25,871 nucleotides of DNA, taken from assembly GCA_023433305.1 (NCBI GenBank), contig JAEZCZ010000033.1:1-25871 (forward strand). Reading direction: 5' to 3'. Positions within the stretch are counted from its first letter, which is position 1. Every line of letters begins with the position of its first letter. This stretch comes from Pseudomonadota bacterium. GTDB lineage: Bacteria; Pseudomonadota; Alphaproteobacteria; Sphingomonadales; Sphingomonadaceae. Below are positions 7,963 through 14,998 of the stretch, one piece after another. The translations under genes were made by a program, and so were the position numbers. Under the pieces are notes generated by a model. It was not told the origin of the DNA and searched no databases. It worked only from the letters and a program-made list of their open reading frames with translations.

Positions 7963-7987
7963 AACGTGGACCTTCAACGGCGGTTCC
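7963..7987 (-). promoter_or_regulatory. EcfG-type general stress promoter
   Basis: On the minus strand GGAAC (7987-7983), 16 bases of spacer (7982-7967), then CGTT (7966-7963): an exact match to the alphaproteobacterial EcfG consensus. It points at the glycine-zipper lipoprotein and leaves a leader of about 65-70 bases before the GTG. Confidence 0.7.
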
Positions 7988-8072
7988 ACCGTTAACCATT
8001 GCGGTCCTGACCAACTGCCAAGCGAGGCGACGAGTCGAGGCTCCGGCGCGACAGAATGTTTACCAATCGCGA

Positions 8073-8783
8073 TCACCGCGGCGTCCACGTATAGTCGGTG
8101 CGGATTATCCAATCGATCGGTCGACCGCTGGCATCGCGCGCCGGCCGGAACCGGAATCGTTGCTCGATCAATGCGCAGGTCGAACGGTCGAACTCGGCAT
8201 ATCCGCTCGATGCGGTCACGCTGCAGCGATCGACCCGCCCATCGGTGCGGACCCGGAAGCTGACTCGCACGGTCCCTGCGGCTCCCTCGGGTGCCCGCGC
8301 TCGGCGGTAGTCCGCATGGGTCAGGGCACCCTCGATGCGTTGCGGCGGAGTCACCAGCCCGGCGCCGCGGCCGCTGCCGGCTCCTCCCGCGCCACTGCCG
8401 GTTCCCTCTCCGCCCTGGCCCGCGCCAGAACCTGCCGCAGCGCCCGCGCCGCTCGCCCGTGCGGAGCCCGGATCGACCGCCACTTCGGCAGGCGTCGGCG
8501 AGGCGAGCGGCGCTGGCGGAGGCGGCGGAGACGGTTCTTCGGTTCGGCCCCGGCTCGGCGGCGCGGCGGCACCTTCATCGACATCGTCTGGCGGCGGAGC
8601 CGGAGGAGGCGGATCGTCGAGGTTGACCGCGACCAGACCCGGCTCCGACCGCGCGGGCAGGGGCGAAAAGCGCGGTGAGAACAGCAGAAGGCCAGCGATC
8701 ACCACGACGTGCACCGCCACCGTCCCGGCAATTCCGAGCACACGGTTGCGGTGATCGAGGAACTCAGCGGCCATTCTTCCCAC
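8073..8783 (-). CDS. TonB-family energy transducer
   Basis: TonB-like protein of 236 residues, which would couple an ExbB-ExbD proton motor in the inner membrane to outer-membrane receptors. One N-terminal membrane helix (about 16-35) carries T21-x3-H25, matching the conserved Ser/Thr-x3-His of TonB anchors. Then come a proline-rich spacer (about 57-95), a Gly/Ala/Ser-rich spacer (about 105-142) and a TonB C-terminal domain (about 150-236) with VRVSFRVRTDGRVDRCSV and RFRFRPARDASGRPI. No exbB or exbD is nearby. The start may be the GTG at 8783 (GGGAG upstream) or the ATG at 8774. Both starts lie at the edge of a long inverted repeat. Confidence 0.87.
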   Translation of the reverse strand: MGRMAAEFLDHRNRVLGIAGTVAVHVVVIAGLLLFSPRFSPLPARSEPGLVAVNLDDPPPPAPPPDDVDEGAAAPPSRGRTEEPSPPPPPAPLASPTPAEVAVDPGSARASGAGAAAGSGAGQGGEGTGSGAGGAGSGRGAGLVTPPQRIEGALTHADYRRARAPEGAAGTVRVSFRVRTDGRVDRCSVTASSGYAEFDRSTCALIEQRFRFRPARDASGRPIDWIIRTDYTWTPR

Positions 8784-8823
8784 CTGTTCTCCCGCCGGCT
8801 AAACGTCCGGGAGAGAAGGTGGG
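8779..8823 (-). promoter_or_regulatory. long inverted repeat over the tonB ribosome-binding site
   Basis: Arms 8779-8794 and 8808-8823 pair at 14 of 16 positions around a 13-base loop. The arm nearer tonB contains its GGGAG ribosome site and the GTG candidate start. There is no T-run, so it is unlikely to be a simple terminator for lysC; a translational switch or a factor-assisted terminator are both possible. Confidence 0.5.
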
Positions 8824-8839
8824 TCCGGGGTTGGTCGCC

Positions 8840-10120
8840 TTACTCCGCCGCGTCCTCGGCATCGAGCCCGTAGGCGGTATGGAGCACGCGCACGGCGAGT
8901 TCGGTCTCGTCCTCGTCGATCAGGACCGAGACCTTGATCTCGCTGGTCGAGATGGCCTGGACGTTGATGCCGCGATCGGCGAGCGCGCGGAACATTGTCG
9001 CCGCGACGCCGGCGTGACTTTTCATGCCGACGCCGACCACGGAGATTTTGGCGACCTTGCTGTCGGTGATGATGCGGTTGAACCCGATGGTGTCGCGTCG
9101 ATCCTCCAGCAGCGCCTGCGCGCGCGCGAGGTCGGCCTGCGGCACCGTGAAGGTCACGTCGGTCTCGCCCTTGTCGCGGCCGACGTTCTGGATGATCATA
9201 TCGACGTTGATCGCGGCTTCTGCCAGCGGCGTGAAGATATTGGACACCGCGCCGGGTCGGTCGGGCACGCGGGTGAGCACGATGCGCGACTCGTTCTTGT
9301 CGTGAGCGATGCCGGTGACCAGCTGGCTTTCCATGTTCAAATCCTTAGAAATCTGGGTCATTTCTTCGTCGGAGACGATCATCGTTCCGGGCAGCTCGTC
9401 AGCCAGGGGAGCATCGTCGTCGACGAAGCTGGAGAGCACCTGCACGCGCACCCCTTCCTTCATCGCGAGGCCGACCGAGCGGGTCTGCAGGACCTTGGCG
9501 CCGACCGAAGCCAGCTCCAGCATCTCCTCGTACGTCACGTACTTGAGCTTGCGTGCGCGGGCGACGATGCGCGGGTCGGTGGTATAGACCCCGTCGACGT
9601 CGGTGTAGATATCGCAACGGTCCGCGCCGATCGCCGCCGCCACCGCCACCGCCGAGGTATCGGAGCCGCCGCGTCCGAGCGTGGTCACTCGGCCGGCATT
9701 AGACACGCCCTGGAAACCCGGGATCACCGCGATCTCGCCCGCTTCCATCGCGGCAACCATCGTCTCCGCATCGATCGAGGCGACCCGCGCCTTGGCGTGC
9801 GCTTCGACCGTGTGGACCGGAATCTGCCACCCAAGCCACGACCGGGCCTTGCAGCCCATCGCCTGCAGCGTCAGCGCGAGCAGTCCGCTCGTGACCTGCT
9901 CGCCGCTCGCGACGACCACGTCGTATTCGGCCGGGTCGAACAGCGGGTTCGCTTCACGGCAGAAGCCGACCAGCCGGTCGGTCTCCCCCGCCATCGCCGA
10001 GACGACTACCGCCACCTGGTGGCCGGCCGCTTGCTGCTTGCGCACGATATTCGCCACGCGGCGGATGCGCTCGGTCCCGGCCATCGACGTGCCGCCGAAT
10101 TTCATCACGATGCGGGCCAA
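8840..10120 (-). CDS. lysC: aspartokinase
   Basis: Aspartate kinase: ATP + L-aspartate to L-4-aspartyl phosphate, the first step toward Lys, Met, Thr, Ile and diaminopimelate. The 426-residue monofunctional protein starts MARIVMKFGGTSMAG (Lys7 in the KFGG motif) and has LGRGGSDTSA at 149-157 and YTDVDGVYTTDPR in the kinase domain. Two ACT domains follow (about 278-345 and 357-423) with DRPGAVSNIF and SHAGVAATMF, the usual site of feedback inhibition. I chose a TTG start at 10120: it gives the standard family N-terminus and has AGGAG about 9 bases upstream; the frame continues upstream only as non-family sequence. It diverges from ubiG across 51 bases. Confidence 0.95.
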   Translation of the reverse strand: MARIVMKFGGTSMAGTERIRRVANIVRKQQAAGHQVAVVVSAMAGETDRLVGFCREANPLFDPAEYDVVVASGEQVTSGLLALTLQAMGCKARSWLGWQIPVHTVEAHAKARVASIDAETMVAAMEAGEIAVIPGFQGVSNAGRVTTLGRGGSDTSAVAVAAAIGADRCDIYTDVDGVYTTDPRIVARARKLKYVTYEEMLELASVGAKVLQTRSVGLAMKEGVRVQVLSSFVDDDAPLADELPGTMIVSDEEMTQISKDLNMESQLVTGIAHDKNESRIVLTRVPDRPGAVSNIFTPLAEAAINVDMIIQNVGRDKGETDVTFTVPQADLARAQALLEDRRDTIGFNRIITDSKVAKISVVGVGMKSHAGVAATMFRALADRGINVQAISTSEIKVSVLIDEDETELAVRVLHTAYGLDAEDAAE

Positions 10121-10171
10121 TGAAATGCGCTCCTGCTGGTCTCGGGTTCCGCGCGCTGTTAGGCAGGAGCC

Positions 10172-10921
10172 ATGTCCGATGCAACTGTCGCAACTGTAAC
10201 CAACGACGCAACCATCCGACCGGAGGAGGTGGCGCATTTCTCCGCGCTGGCGAAGGACTGGTGGGACCCCAAGGGCGGCTCGGCGATGCTGCACCGCCTC
10301 AACCCCGTTCGTCTCGCCTTCATCCGCGAGGCGATCGACGCGCACTGGGGCGGCGATGTTGGAGCCGCCCGACCGCTAGCGGGCAAGCGCGCGCTCGACG
10401 TCGGCTGCGGGGCCGGCCTGCTGTGCGAACCGCTCGCCCGCCTCGGCGCCGAGGTGACCGGCGTCGACGCGGCCCCTGCCAATGTCGAAGCGGCCACGCT
10501 GCACGCTCGAGGCTCAGGGCTGACCATTCACTACCGTCACGGCGAGCTGTCGACGCTCTCGCTCGGGCAGTTCGACCTGATCACTTGCCTGGAAGTGATC
10601 GAGCACGTTGCCGACAAGGCTGCCTTCGTCGCCGAGCTGGCCCGGCACCTCGCGCCGGATGGGCTAATGGTGCTCTCGACTCCCAACCGCACCCCGCAAT
10701 CGCGCCTGATTCTCGTCGGCGCGGCGGAGGCCATCGGCGCCGTGCCCAAGGGCACGCATCACTGGAGCGACTTCGCCACGCCTGAAGAGTTGCGCGAGCT
10801 GCTCGCCGAGGCCGGCCTCGCGATAAGCGAGCCGCGCGGGATTACCTGGTCGCCGTTGGCGGGCATGCACCTCTCGGCGGACCTCTCGCTCAACTATATC
10901 GTCACCGCCACCCGCGCATGA
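10172..10921 (+). CDS. ubiG: ubiquinone biosynthesis O-methyltransferase
   Basis: SAM-dependent methyltransferase carrying out both O-methylations of ubiquinone synthesis (249 residues, family length). The UbiG N-terminal signature HFSALAKDWWDPKGG...LHRLNPVRLAFI is clear. SAM motif I is LDVGCGAGLLCEPLARLG (75-92), followed by VDAAPANVEAA and the post-motif VIEHVADKAAF. The conserved KGTHHWSDFATPEEL and the C-terminal LNYIVTATRA also match. GGAG sits unusually close to the ATG (2 bases), so translation signals are not ideal. The ATGA overlap with the next gene suggests coupled translation. Confidence 0.95.
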   Translation: MSDATVATVTNDATIRPEEVAHFSALAKDWWDPKGGSAMLHRLNPVRLAFIREAIDAHWGGDVGAARPLAGKRALDVGCGAGLLCEPLARLGAEVTGVDAAPANVEAATLHARGSGLTIHYRHGELSTLSLGQFDLITCLEVIEHVADKAAFVAELARHLAPDGLMVLSTPNRTPQSRLILVGAAEAIGAVPKGTHHWSDFATPEELRELLAEAGLAISEPRGITWSPLAGMHLSADLSLNYIVTATRA

Positions 10922-11262
10922 GCGCGACCGCGCTCAAGCAGCGCCTCCGCGAAGATCTCAAGACTGCGATGCAAGCCAAGGCCGCCGACGAGGTGCGCGT
11001 GCTCCGGGCACTGATCGCCGCCCTCGACAACGCCGAAGCGGTGCCCCCCGAAACGGGCCCCTACGTGCCGCGCGCATTCGGCGACGCGACCGCCGAGCGC
11101 CCGCGCCGCCAGCTCGACGAAGATGCTGTGGGAGCGCTGCTCGTGGATGAGATCGAGGCTAGGCTCGCGGCCGCGGCCGATTACGACCGGCACCGGTGCG
11201 CCGAGGACGCCGCCCGGCTGCGGGCAGAGGCGACGCTGATCGAACGCTATCGGACTCGGTAG
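10918..11262 (+). CDS. GatB/YqeY-like small protein
   Basis: Protein of 114 residues resembling the YqeY family (the tRNA-binding-like tail domain of the GatB amidotransferase subunit): ALKQRLREDLKTAMQAK and VRVLRALIAALDNAEAV match the family start. The middle (about 45-65) is less conserved, and the C-terminus is shorter than the usual ~150 residues. It is almost wholly helical and acidic/basic in character. Function in this family is not settled. It overlaps the ubiG stop by 4 bases (ATGA) and ends 4 bases before the stop of the convergent ArsC-like gene. Confidence 0.75.
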   Translation: MSATALKQRLREDLKTAMQAKAADEVRVLRALIAALDNAEAVPPETGPYVPRAFGDATAERPRRQLDEDAVGALLVDEIEARLAAAADYDRHRCAEDAARLRAEATLIERYRTR

Positions 11263-11266
11263 TTTC

Positions 11267-11614
11267 TCACGCCAGGGTGCGCCGCCACTCGGCTTCGTCG
11301 AAGCCGATCAGCAGCCCGCCGCCATGCTCGACGACGGGGCGCTTGATGAGCGAGGGATGCGCCGCCATCAGCCGAAGGGCCTTGGCGCGATCGATGTCCG
11401 CCTTGTCGGCTTCGTCGAGCTTGCGAAACGTCGTGCCGCGGCGGTTGAGCAGCGCTTCCCAGCCAGCCGCGTCGCTCCATTCCGCCAATTTCGCGGGATC
11501 GGTGCCTTCCTTCTTGTAGTCGTGGAAAGCGTAGCCAAGCCCACGCGCATCGAGCCACCCCCGCGCCTTCTTCACGGTGTCGCAGTTGGGAATTCCGTAC
11601 AGGCAGATGGTCAT
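11267..11614 (-). CDS. ArsC/Spx-family protein (YffB-like)
   Basis: Thioredoxin-fold protein of 115 residues. The start MTICLYGIPNCDTVKKARGW carries one cysteine in the PNCDT motif rather than a CxxC pair, as in YffB and ArsC relatives; LIKRPVVEHGGGLLIGF near the end is the family's cis-proline/Arg region. A glutathione-dependent reductase role is likely, but arsenate reduction is not shown. The ATG at 11614 has a strong GGGAGGAG site and overlaps the stop of the upstream monooxygenase-like gene (ATGA). It is the last gene of a yebC-ruvC-led run. Confidence 0.85.
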   Translation of the reverse strand: MTICLYGIPNCDTVKKARGWLDARGLGYAFHDYKKEGTDPAKLAEWSDAAGWEALLNRRGTTFRKLDEADKADIDRAKALRLMAAHPSLIKRPVVEHGGGLLIGFDEAEWRRTLA

Positions 11615-11925
11615 GCCTGCTCCTCCCGGCTGAAATGGTGGATGCGCGGATTGTCGCACGCGAACAGCGTGTAGGTCTCGTAGTAGGCGGCGCGTCCGCG
11701 GCCCTGCACCACCGCGTGCTCGGCAAGGCGGCCCCAGGCGCGAGCCGAAGCTTCGTCGGCCCATTCCGATAGGGCGATCACTTCGCCGTCTTCCGCGACG
11801 TAGCTCTTGAACGAGAGGTATCCCGGCTGCTCGCGGGCCAGCTCGAGCATGCGCTCGGCATCGGCTTCATAGGCGGGATAATCGATGTCGGCGCGCTTGC
11901 GGTTGCGGAACACGACCAGGAACAT
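11611..11925 (-). CDS. antibiotic biosynthesis monooxygenase (ABM) domain protein
   Basis: Small dimeric alpha/beta-barrel type protein of 104 residues in the ABM family, which holds cofactor-free oxygenases, haem-degrading enzymes and many of unknown function. Marks are MFLVVFRNRK, YLSFKSYVAEDGEVIALSEW and the late AYYETYTLFAC. The family name does not imply antibiotic synthesis here. It starts at an ATG sharing its A with the end of the ruvC stop (TGATG), with GGAGG upstream, and overlaps the following ArsC-like gene, so it is tightly translation-coupled on both sides. Confidence 0.82.
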   Translation of the reverse strand: MFLVVFRNRKRADIDYPAYEADAERMLELAREQPGYLSFKSYVAEDGEVIALSEWADEASARAWGRLAEHAVVQGRGRAAYYETYTLFACDNPRIHHFSREEQA

Positions 11926-12398
11926 CAGCGGCCTCCTCCCAGGTGAGCGTCGGCAATGGCGACGGCAAGCGCGTCGGCGGCATCGGGCCCTTCGATGGCA
12001 ATTCCCGGTAGCAGAACCTTGAGCATCGCCTGGACTTGCGCCTTCTCCGCTCCGCCCGTGCCGACCACGGCTTTCTTGACAAGCCGCGCGGCGTGCTCGG
12101 ACACCGGCACCGAGGCGCGGCCGCACGCCGCCAGCACCGCGCCGCGCGCTTGCGCGAGCTTGAGCGTCGATTGCGGGTTCTTGTTGACGAACACCTCCTC
12201 GACCGCGGCGCGATCGGGCGCGTATTGGCCGATGACCGCGGCGATGGCGTCGTGGAGATGGTGCAGGCGCTCGGCGATCGCGGTCTTGGCGTCGGTCGCG
12301 ACCTGCCCGTTTGCGACATGGCTCAACCGCGCCCCTTCGCTCCGCACGATCCCCCAGCCGGTGCACGACAAGGAGGGATCGATGCCGAGGATCAGCAT
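11925..12398 (-). CDS. ruvC: Holliday junction resolvase RuvC
   Basis: Endonuclease that cuts Holliday junctions during recombination and repair. The protein is 157 residues, slightly short but complete. The four catalytic acids are in place: D7 (ILGIDPSL), E67 (VEEVFV), D139 and D142 (PDAADALAVA). KNPQSTLKLAQARG is also a family hallmark. It starts 10 bases after the yebC stop, an arrangement common in bacteria, but ruvA and ruvB do not follow; instead come an ABM protein and an ArsC-like protein. Confidence 0.96.
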   Translation of the reverse strand: MLILGIDPSLSCTGWGIVRSEGARLSHVANGQVATDAKTAIAERLHHLHDAIAAVIGQYAPDRAAVEEVFVNKNPQSTLKLAQARGAVLAACGRASVPVSEHAARLVKKAVVGTGGAEKAQVQAMLKVLLPGIAIEGPDAADALAVAIADAHLGGGR

Positions 12399-12408
12399 GG
12401 CGCGTCGA

Positions 12409-13152
12409 TCAGCCCATCTTCTCCATGACCTCGTCGGAGACCTCGTAGTTGCCCCAGACGGTTTGCACGTCGTCGTCGTCCTCGAGCGCGTCGATCAGCT
12501 TCATCAGCGTCTGCGCGTCGCCCTCGGCGACATCGACCGTGAGGTTGGGCTTCCACGCCAGCTTGACGCTCTCCGGCACGCCGAGGCTCGCCTCGAGTGC
12601 TTTGGCGACCTCGTGCATGCCGTCCATGCCAGTCCAGATCGTGTGACCGTCCTCGTCGCTCTCGACGTCGTCGGCGCCGGCCTCGATCGCGGCTTCCATG
12701 ATCTTGTCCTCGTCGCCGGCGCTCGCGGGATACTCGATCATGCCCATCCGCTCGAACCCGTGGCTGACCGCGCCGGTCGCGGCCATGTTGCCGCCGTTCT
12801 TGGAGAACGCGGTGCGCACGTTGGTGGCGGTACGGTTGCGGTTGTCGGTCAGCGCCTCGACGATCAGGGCGACGCCGCCGGGGCCATAGCCCTCATAGCG
12901 GATCTCCTCGTAGTCATCGCCTTCGTTGGCGCTCGCCTTGTCGATCGCGCGCTGGATGTTGTCCTTGGGCATCGAGGCCGCGCGCGCGTTGTTGACCGCA
13001 AGCCGCAGGCGCGGGTTCATGTCCGGGTCGGGCATGCCCGACTTAGCCGCCACGGTGATCTCGCGGCTCAGCTTGGAGAACGCCGCCGAGCGCTTCTTAT
13101 CCTGCGCTCCCTTGCGGTGCATAATGTTCTTGAATTTGGAATGTCCGGCCAT
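12409..13152 (-). CDS. yebC: YebC/PmpR-family protein
   Basis: YebC-family protein of 247 residues, linked in other bacteria to transcription regulation and to relief of ribosome stalling at proline stretches. The start MAGHSKFKNIMHRKGAQD is the family signature; later come MPKDNIQRAIDKA, YEGYGPGGVALIVEALTDN and the acidic C-terminal domain. The ATG at 13152 follows GGGGGA. The frame extends upstream into the region before the acetyltransferase but without family similarity. It heads the yebC-ruvC-ABM-ArsC run. Confidence 0.95.
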   Translation of the reverse strand: MAGHSKFKNIMHRKGAQDKKRSAAFSKLSREITVAAKSGMPDPDMNPRLRLAVNNARAASMPKDNIQRAIDKASANEGDDYEEIRYEGYGPGGVALIVEALTDNRNRTATNVRTAFSKNGGNMAATGAVSHGFERMGMIEYPASAGDEDKIMEAAIEAGADDVESDEDGHTIWTGMDGMHEVAKALEASLGVPESVKLAWKPNLTVDVAEGDAQTLMKLIDALEDDDDVQTVWGNYEVSDEVMEKMG

Positions 13153-13243
13153 CGGTCCCCCGAACGGTGTTGCATATCGAGCCCCTGCAGCGAGGAGCCT
13201 CGTCGGGCGCCTCCTAGCGAAGGCGCGCCGCTCCGGCAACGCG

Positions 13244-13702
13244 TCAAGGGGTGATGTCGAAATGCAGGGCCGTGATCTCGCTCGTTGCCAGCTTGCGGTA
13301 GAGTGCCCGGGCGGGTTCGTCCTCCGGGATGATGTCGGCCTGGACGAACACTGTCCAGGCTTCCACCTCGCGGCCGATCCTCCGGACTTCACCAATCAGC
13401 GCCGTCGCGACGCCTTGGCGCCGCCTTTCCTCGGCGACCGCCAGGTCGTAAATGTATATTTCGCTGCGCTCCTGCTCGAACTTGCGCAGCAGATAAGCGG
13501 TAAGGCCGCCGATGACGCGCTCGCCGTCGAGTGCGACCACGGCCAGCACGTCCTCGCGCGCCAGCAGATCGCGGCAGTAAGTGTCGGCAGGTGGGTGGCG
13601 GGTGTAGGTATCCGGCTCGCCGAACACGGTGCCGAAAAGTTCGTTGAGCTCCCTCAGCCCGTCGAGATCGCCGGGCCCGAGCCTTCTGACCGCGACGCTC
13701 AG
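13244..13702 (-). CDS. GNAT acetyltransferase, AAC(3)-I-like
   Basis: Acetyl-CoA-dependent N-acetyltransferase resembling the AAC(3)-I branch of GNAT proteins; resistance to aminoglycosides is not implied. The core shows VVALDGERVIGGLTAY, EIYIYDLAVAEERRRQGVAT (acetyl-CoA loop), FVQADIIPEDEPARALY and the end LHFDITP. The first standard start codon in frame, GTG at 13627, would remove the beginning of the fold. In-frame sequence upstream (VAVRRLGPGDLDGLRELNEL) clearly belongs to the family, and the only plausible start there is CTG at 13702, overlapping the TGA of the upstream YbjQ gene (CTGA). I place the start there (152 residues), with moderate confidence. Confidence 0.75.
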   Translation of the reverse strand: MSVAVRRLGPGDLDGLRELNELFGTVFGEPDTYTRHPPADTYCRDLLAREDVLAVVALDGERVIGGLTAYLLRKFEQERSEIYIYDLAVAEERRRQGVATALIGEVRRIGREVEAWTVFVQADIIPEDEPARALYRKLATSEITALHFDITP

Positions 13703-14064
13703 ATCGTCACCGCCGTGCCGCTGACGCTGACCATCAGCATCGAGCCGTTGCTGCCGAGGACCTCGTAGTCGATGTCGACCCCGATGACCGCGTTGCCGCC
13801 GAGCTGGCGCGCCTGCTCGGTCATTTCCTCGATTGCCTCATGCCGAGCGCGGGCGAGAACCTGCTCGTACTGGCCCGAGCGCCCGCCCACGAGGTCGGTG
13901 ATAGAGGCGAAGATGTCGCGAAACAGATTCGCGCCGACGATCACCTCGCCGGTCACGATTCCGAGATAATCGCGTACCGGCCTACCTTCGACCACGGCCG
14001 TGGTGGTGACGATCATGCCGCCGCTCGCGCGGCTCCACGGACTGGCTCCTCTTGATTCAGCCAT
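13699..14064 (-). CDS. YbjQ / UPF0145 family protein
   Basis: Small YbjQ-family protein of 121 residues (often labelled heavy-metal-binding), a pore-like pentameric fold of unknown function. MIVTTTAVVEGRPVRDYLGI, GANLFRDIFASITDLVGGRS and GGNAVIGVDIDYEVLG are the family marks. Most relatives begin at the MIVTTT methionine (14016 here); the ATG at 14064 adds 16 residues but has GGAGG upstream and overlaps the SDR stop by 8 bases, so I chose it. The GNAT gene follows with overlap. Confidence 0.83.
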   Translation of the reverse strand: MAESRGASPWSRASGGMIVTTTAVVEGRPVRDYLGIVTGEVIVGANLFRDIFASITDLVGGRSGQYEQVLARARHEAIEEMTEQARQLGGNAVIGVDIDYEVLGSNGSMLMVSVSGTAVTI

Positions 14065-14935
14065 TGACCACGGTTCCTCCGTTCGGGTGCAGCACTTGCC
14101 CCGACATATACGAGGAATCCTCGCAGGCGAGAAAGAGGAAAGCGGGCGCCACCTCGTTCGGCTGGCCGGGCCGGCCCATCGGCGTGTTCTTGCCGAAGTC
14201 CTTCAGCTTCTCCGGACTGGCTCCACCGCAGGGATTGAGCGGAGTCCAGATGGGTCCTGGCGCGACCGCGTTCACGCGGATGCCTTCGCTGACGAGGTTT
14301 TCGCTCAACGCGCGGGTGAACGCGGTGATCGCCCCTCTAGTGCTCGAATAGTCGAGCAGTTCCTTGCTGCCCTGATACGACGTGATCGAGGTGCAGTTGA
14401 CGATCGTGGCCCCCTTCTTCAGGTGCGGCCGCGCTGCCTGGACCAGGTAGAACATCGAGAAGATGTTGGTCTGGAAGGTGCGCTGGAGCTGCTCCACCGT
14501 GATGTCGGCGATGTCCTTGTCGGGGTGCTGCTCGCCGGCGTTGTTGATGAGCACGTCCAGCCGGCCCCAGCGGTCGACGACTTTTTCGACCAGCTTCTTC
14601 GCCACCTCCGGGTCGCCGAGATCGCCGGCAAAGGTCAGCGCCTCGCTACCCTCGTGCTCGATCGCTTCGGCGGTGATCTTCGCGTCGTCATGCTCCTCGA
14701 GATAGGCTATCGCGACCTTAGCGCCTTCGCGCGCGAACAGGACAGCGGTCGCGCGGCCGATCCCGCTGTCGCCGCCGGTGACGATGGCAACCTTCCCTTT
14801 CAGCCGCCCCGAACCGGGATAGCGCGGCTCCCAGTCGGGCTTGGGCTCGAGCTCGGTTTCGTGCCCGGGAAGCTTCGGCTCTTCGCCGGTTTCCTCGACG
14901 TGGGCTCGGTCGACGGTTCGGGTGTCATCGGCCAT
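14057..14935 (-). CDS. SDR oxidoreductase, YghA-like, with altered active site
   Basis: Short-chain dehydrogenase of 292 residues with the long polar N-terminal extension (about 1-45, PGHETELEPKPDW) of YghA-like enzymes, which use NADP(H) on aldehyde or sugar-alcohol substrates. The Rossmann motif is TGGDSGIGRA (53-62), NNAG follows at 131-134, and the catalytic Ser183 and Tyr196 are present. The catalytic Lys of YxxxK is Arg200 (YSSTR, codon AGA). Lys anchors the cofactor ribose and lowers the Tyr pKa, so activity may be weak or lost. ATG 14935 is chosen for its GAAAGGA site. First gene of the SDR-YbjQ-GNAT run, behind a possible EcfG promoter. Confidence 0.9.
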   Translation of the reverse strand: MADDTRTVDRAHVEETGEEPKLPGHETELEPKPDWEPRYPGSGRLKGKVAIVTGGDSGIGRATAVLFAREGAKVAIAYLEEHDDAKITAEAIEHEGSEALTFAGDLGDPEVAKKLVEKVVDRWGRLDVLINNAGEQHPDKDIADITVEQLQRTFQTNIFSMFYLVQAARPHLKKGATIVNCTSITSYQGSKELLDYSSTRGAITAFTRALSENLVSEGIRVNAVAPGPIWTPLNPCGGASPEKLKDFGKNTPMGRPGQPNEVAPAFLFLACEDSSYMSGQVLHPNGGTVVNG

Positions 14936-14957
14936 GGCGATTTCCTTTCGCCCGACC

Positions 14958-14982
14958 AATGAGCGGCCATGCGCCGCGTTCC
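14958..14982 (-). promoter_or_regulatory. possible EcfG-type promoter for the SDR run
   Basis: On the minus strand GGAAC (14982-14978), 16 bases, then CATT (14961-14958): one base off GGAAC-N16-CGTT. It is placed about 23 bases before the SDR ATG. YghA-like dehydrogenases are often stress-induced, which fits, but the match is imperfect. Confidence 0.38.
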
Positions 14983-14998
14983 GACGCCCTTGCTTGCG

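Noticed and set aside
7992..7999. TTAACCAT, a CtrA half-site, upstream of the glycine-zipper lipoprotein
   Set aside because: There is no second TTAA at the required spacing; a single half-site is expected by chance.
8073..10120. lysC-tonB as a functional operon
   Set aside because: The genes are co-directional, but the long inverted repeat between them and unrelated roles make shared function unlikely.
8675..10123. A 482-residue open frame opposite aspartokinase and tonB
   Set aside because: It lies wholly over two well-supported genes on the other strand and has shadow composition.
13207..13226. GCGCCT/AGGCGC hairpin between yebC and the GNAT gene as a terminator
   Set aside because: Only 6 base pairs with an 8-base loop and no T-run.
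11956..13254. A 432-residue open frame opposite ruvC and yebC
   Set aside because: Both ruvC and yebC are certain; this frame shows no family features.
13244..13702. Aminoglycoside resistance gene
   Set aside because: The protein resembles AAC(3)-I enzymes, but many chromosomal GNAT relatives do not act on aminoglycosides, and nothing mobile surrounds it.
14000..14962. A 320-residue open frame opposite the YghA-like SDR
   Set aside because: Antisense shadow; the SDR has full family motifs and a good ribosome site.
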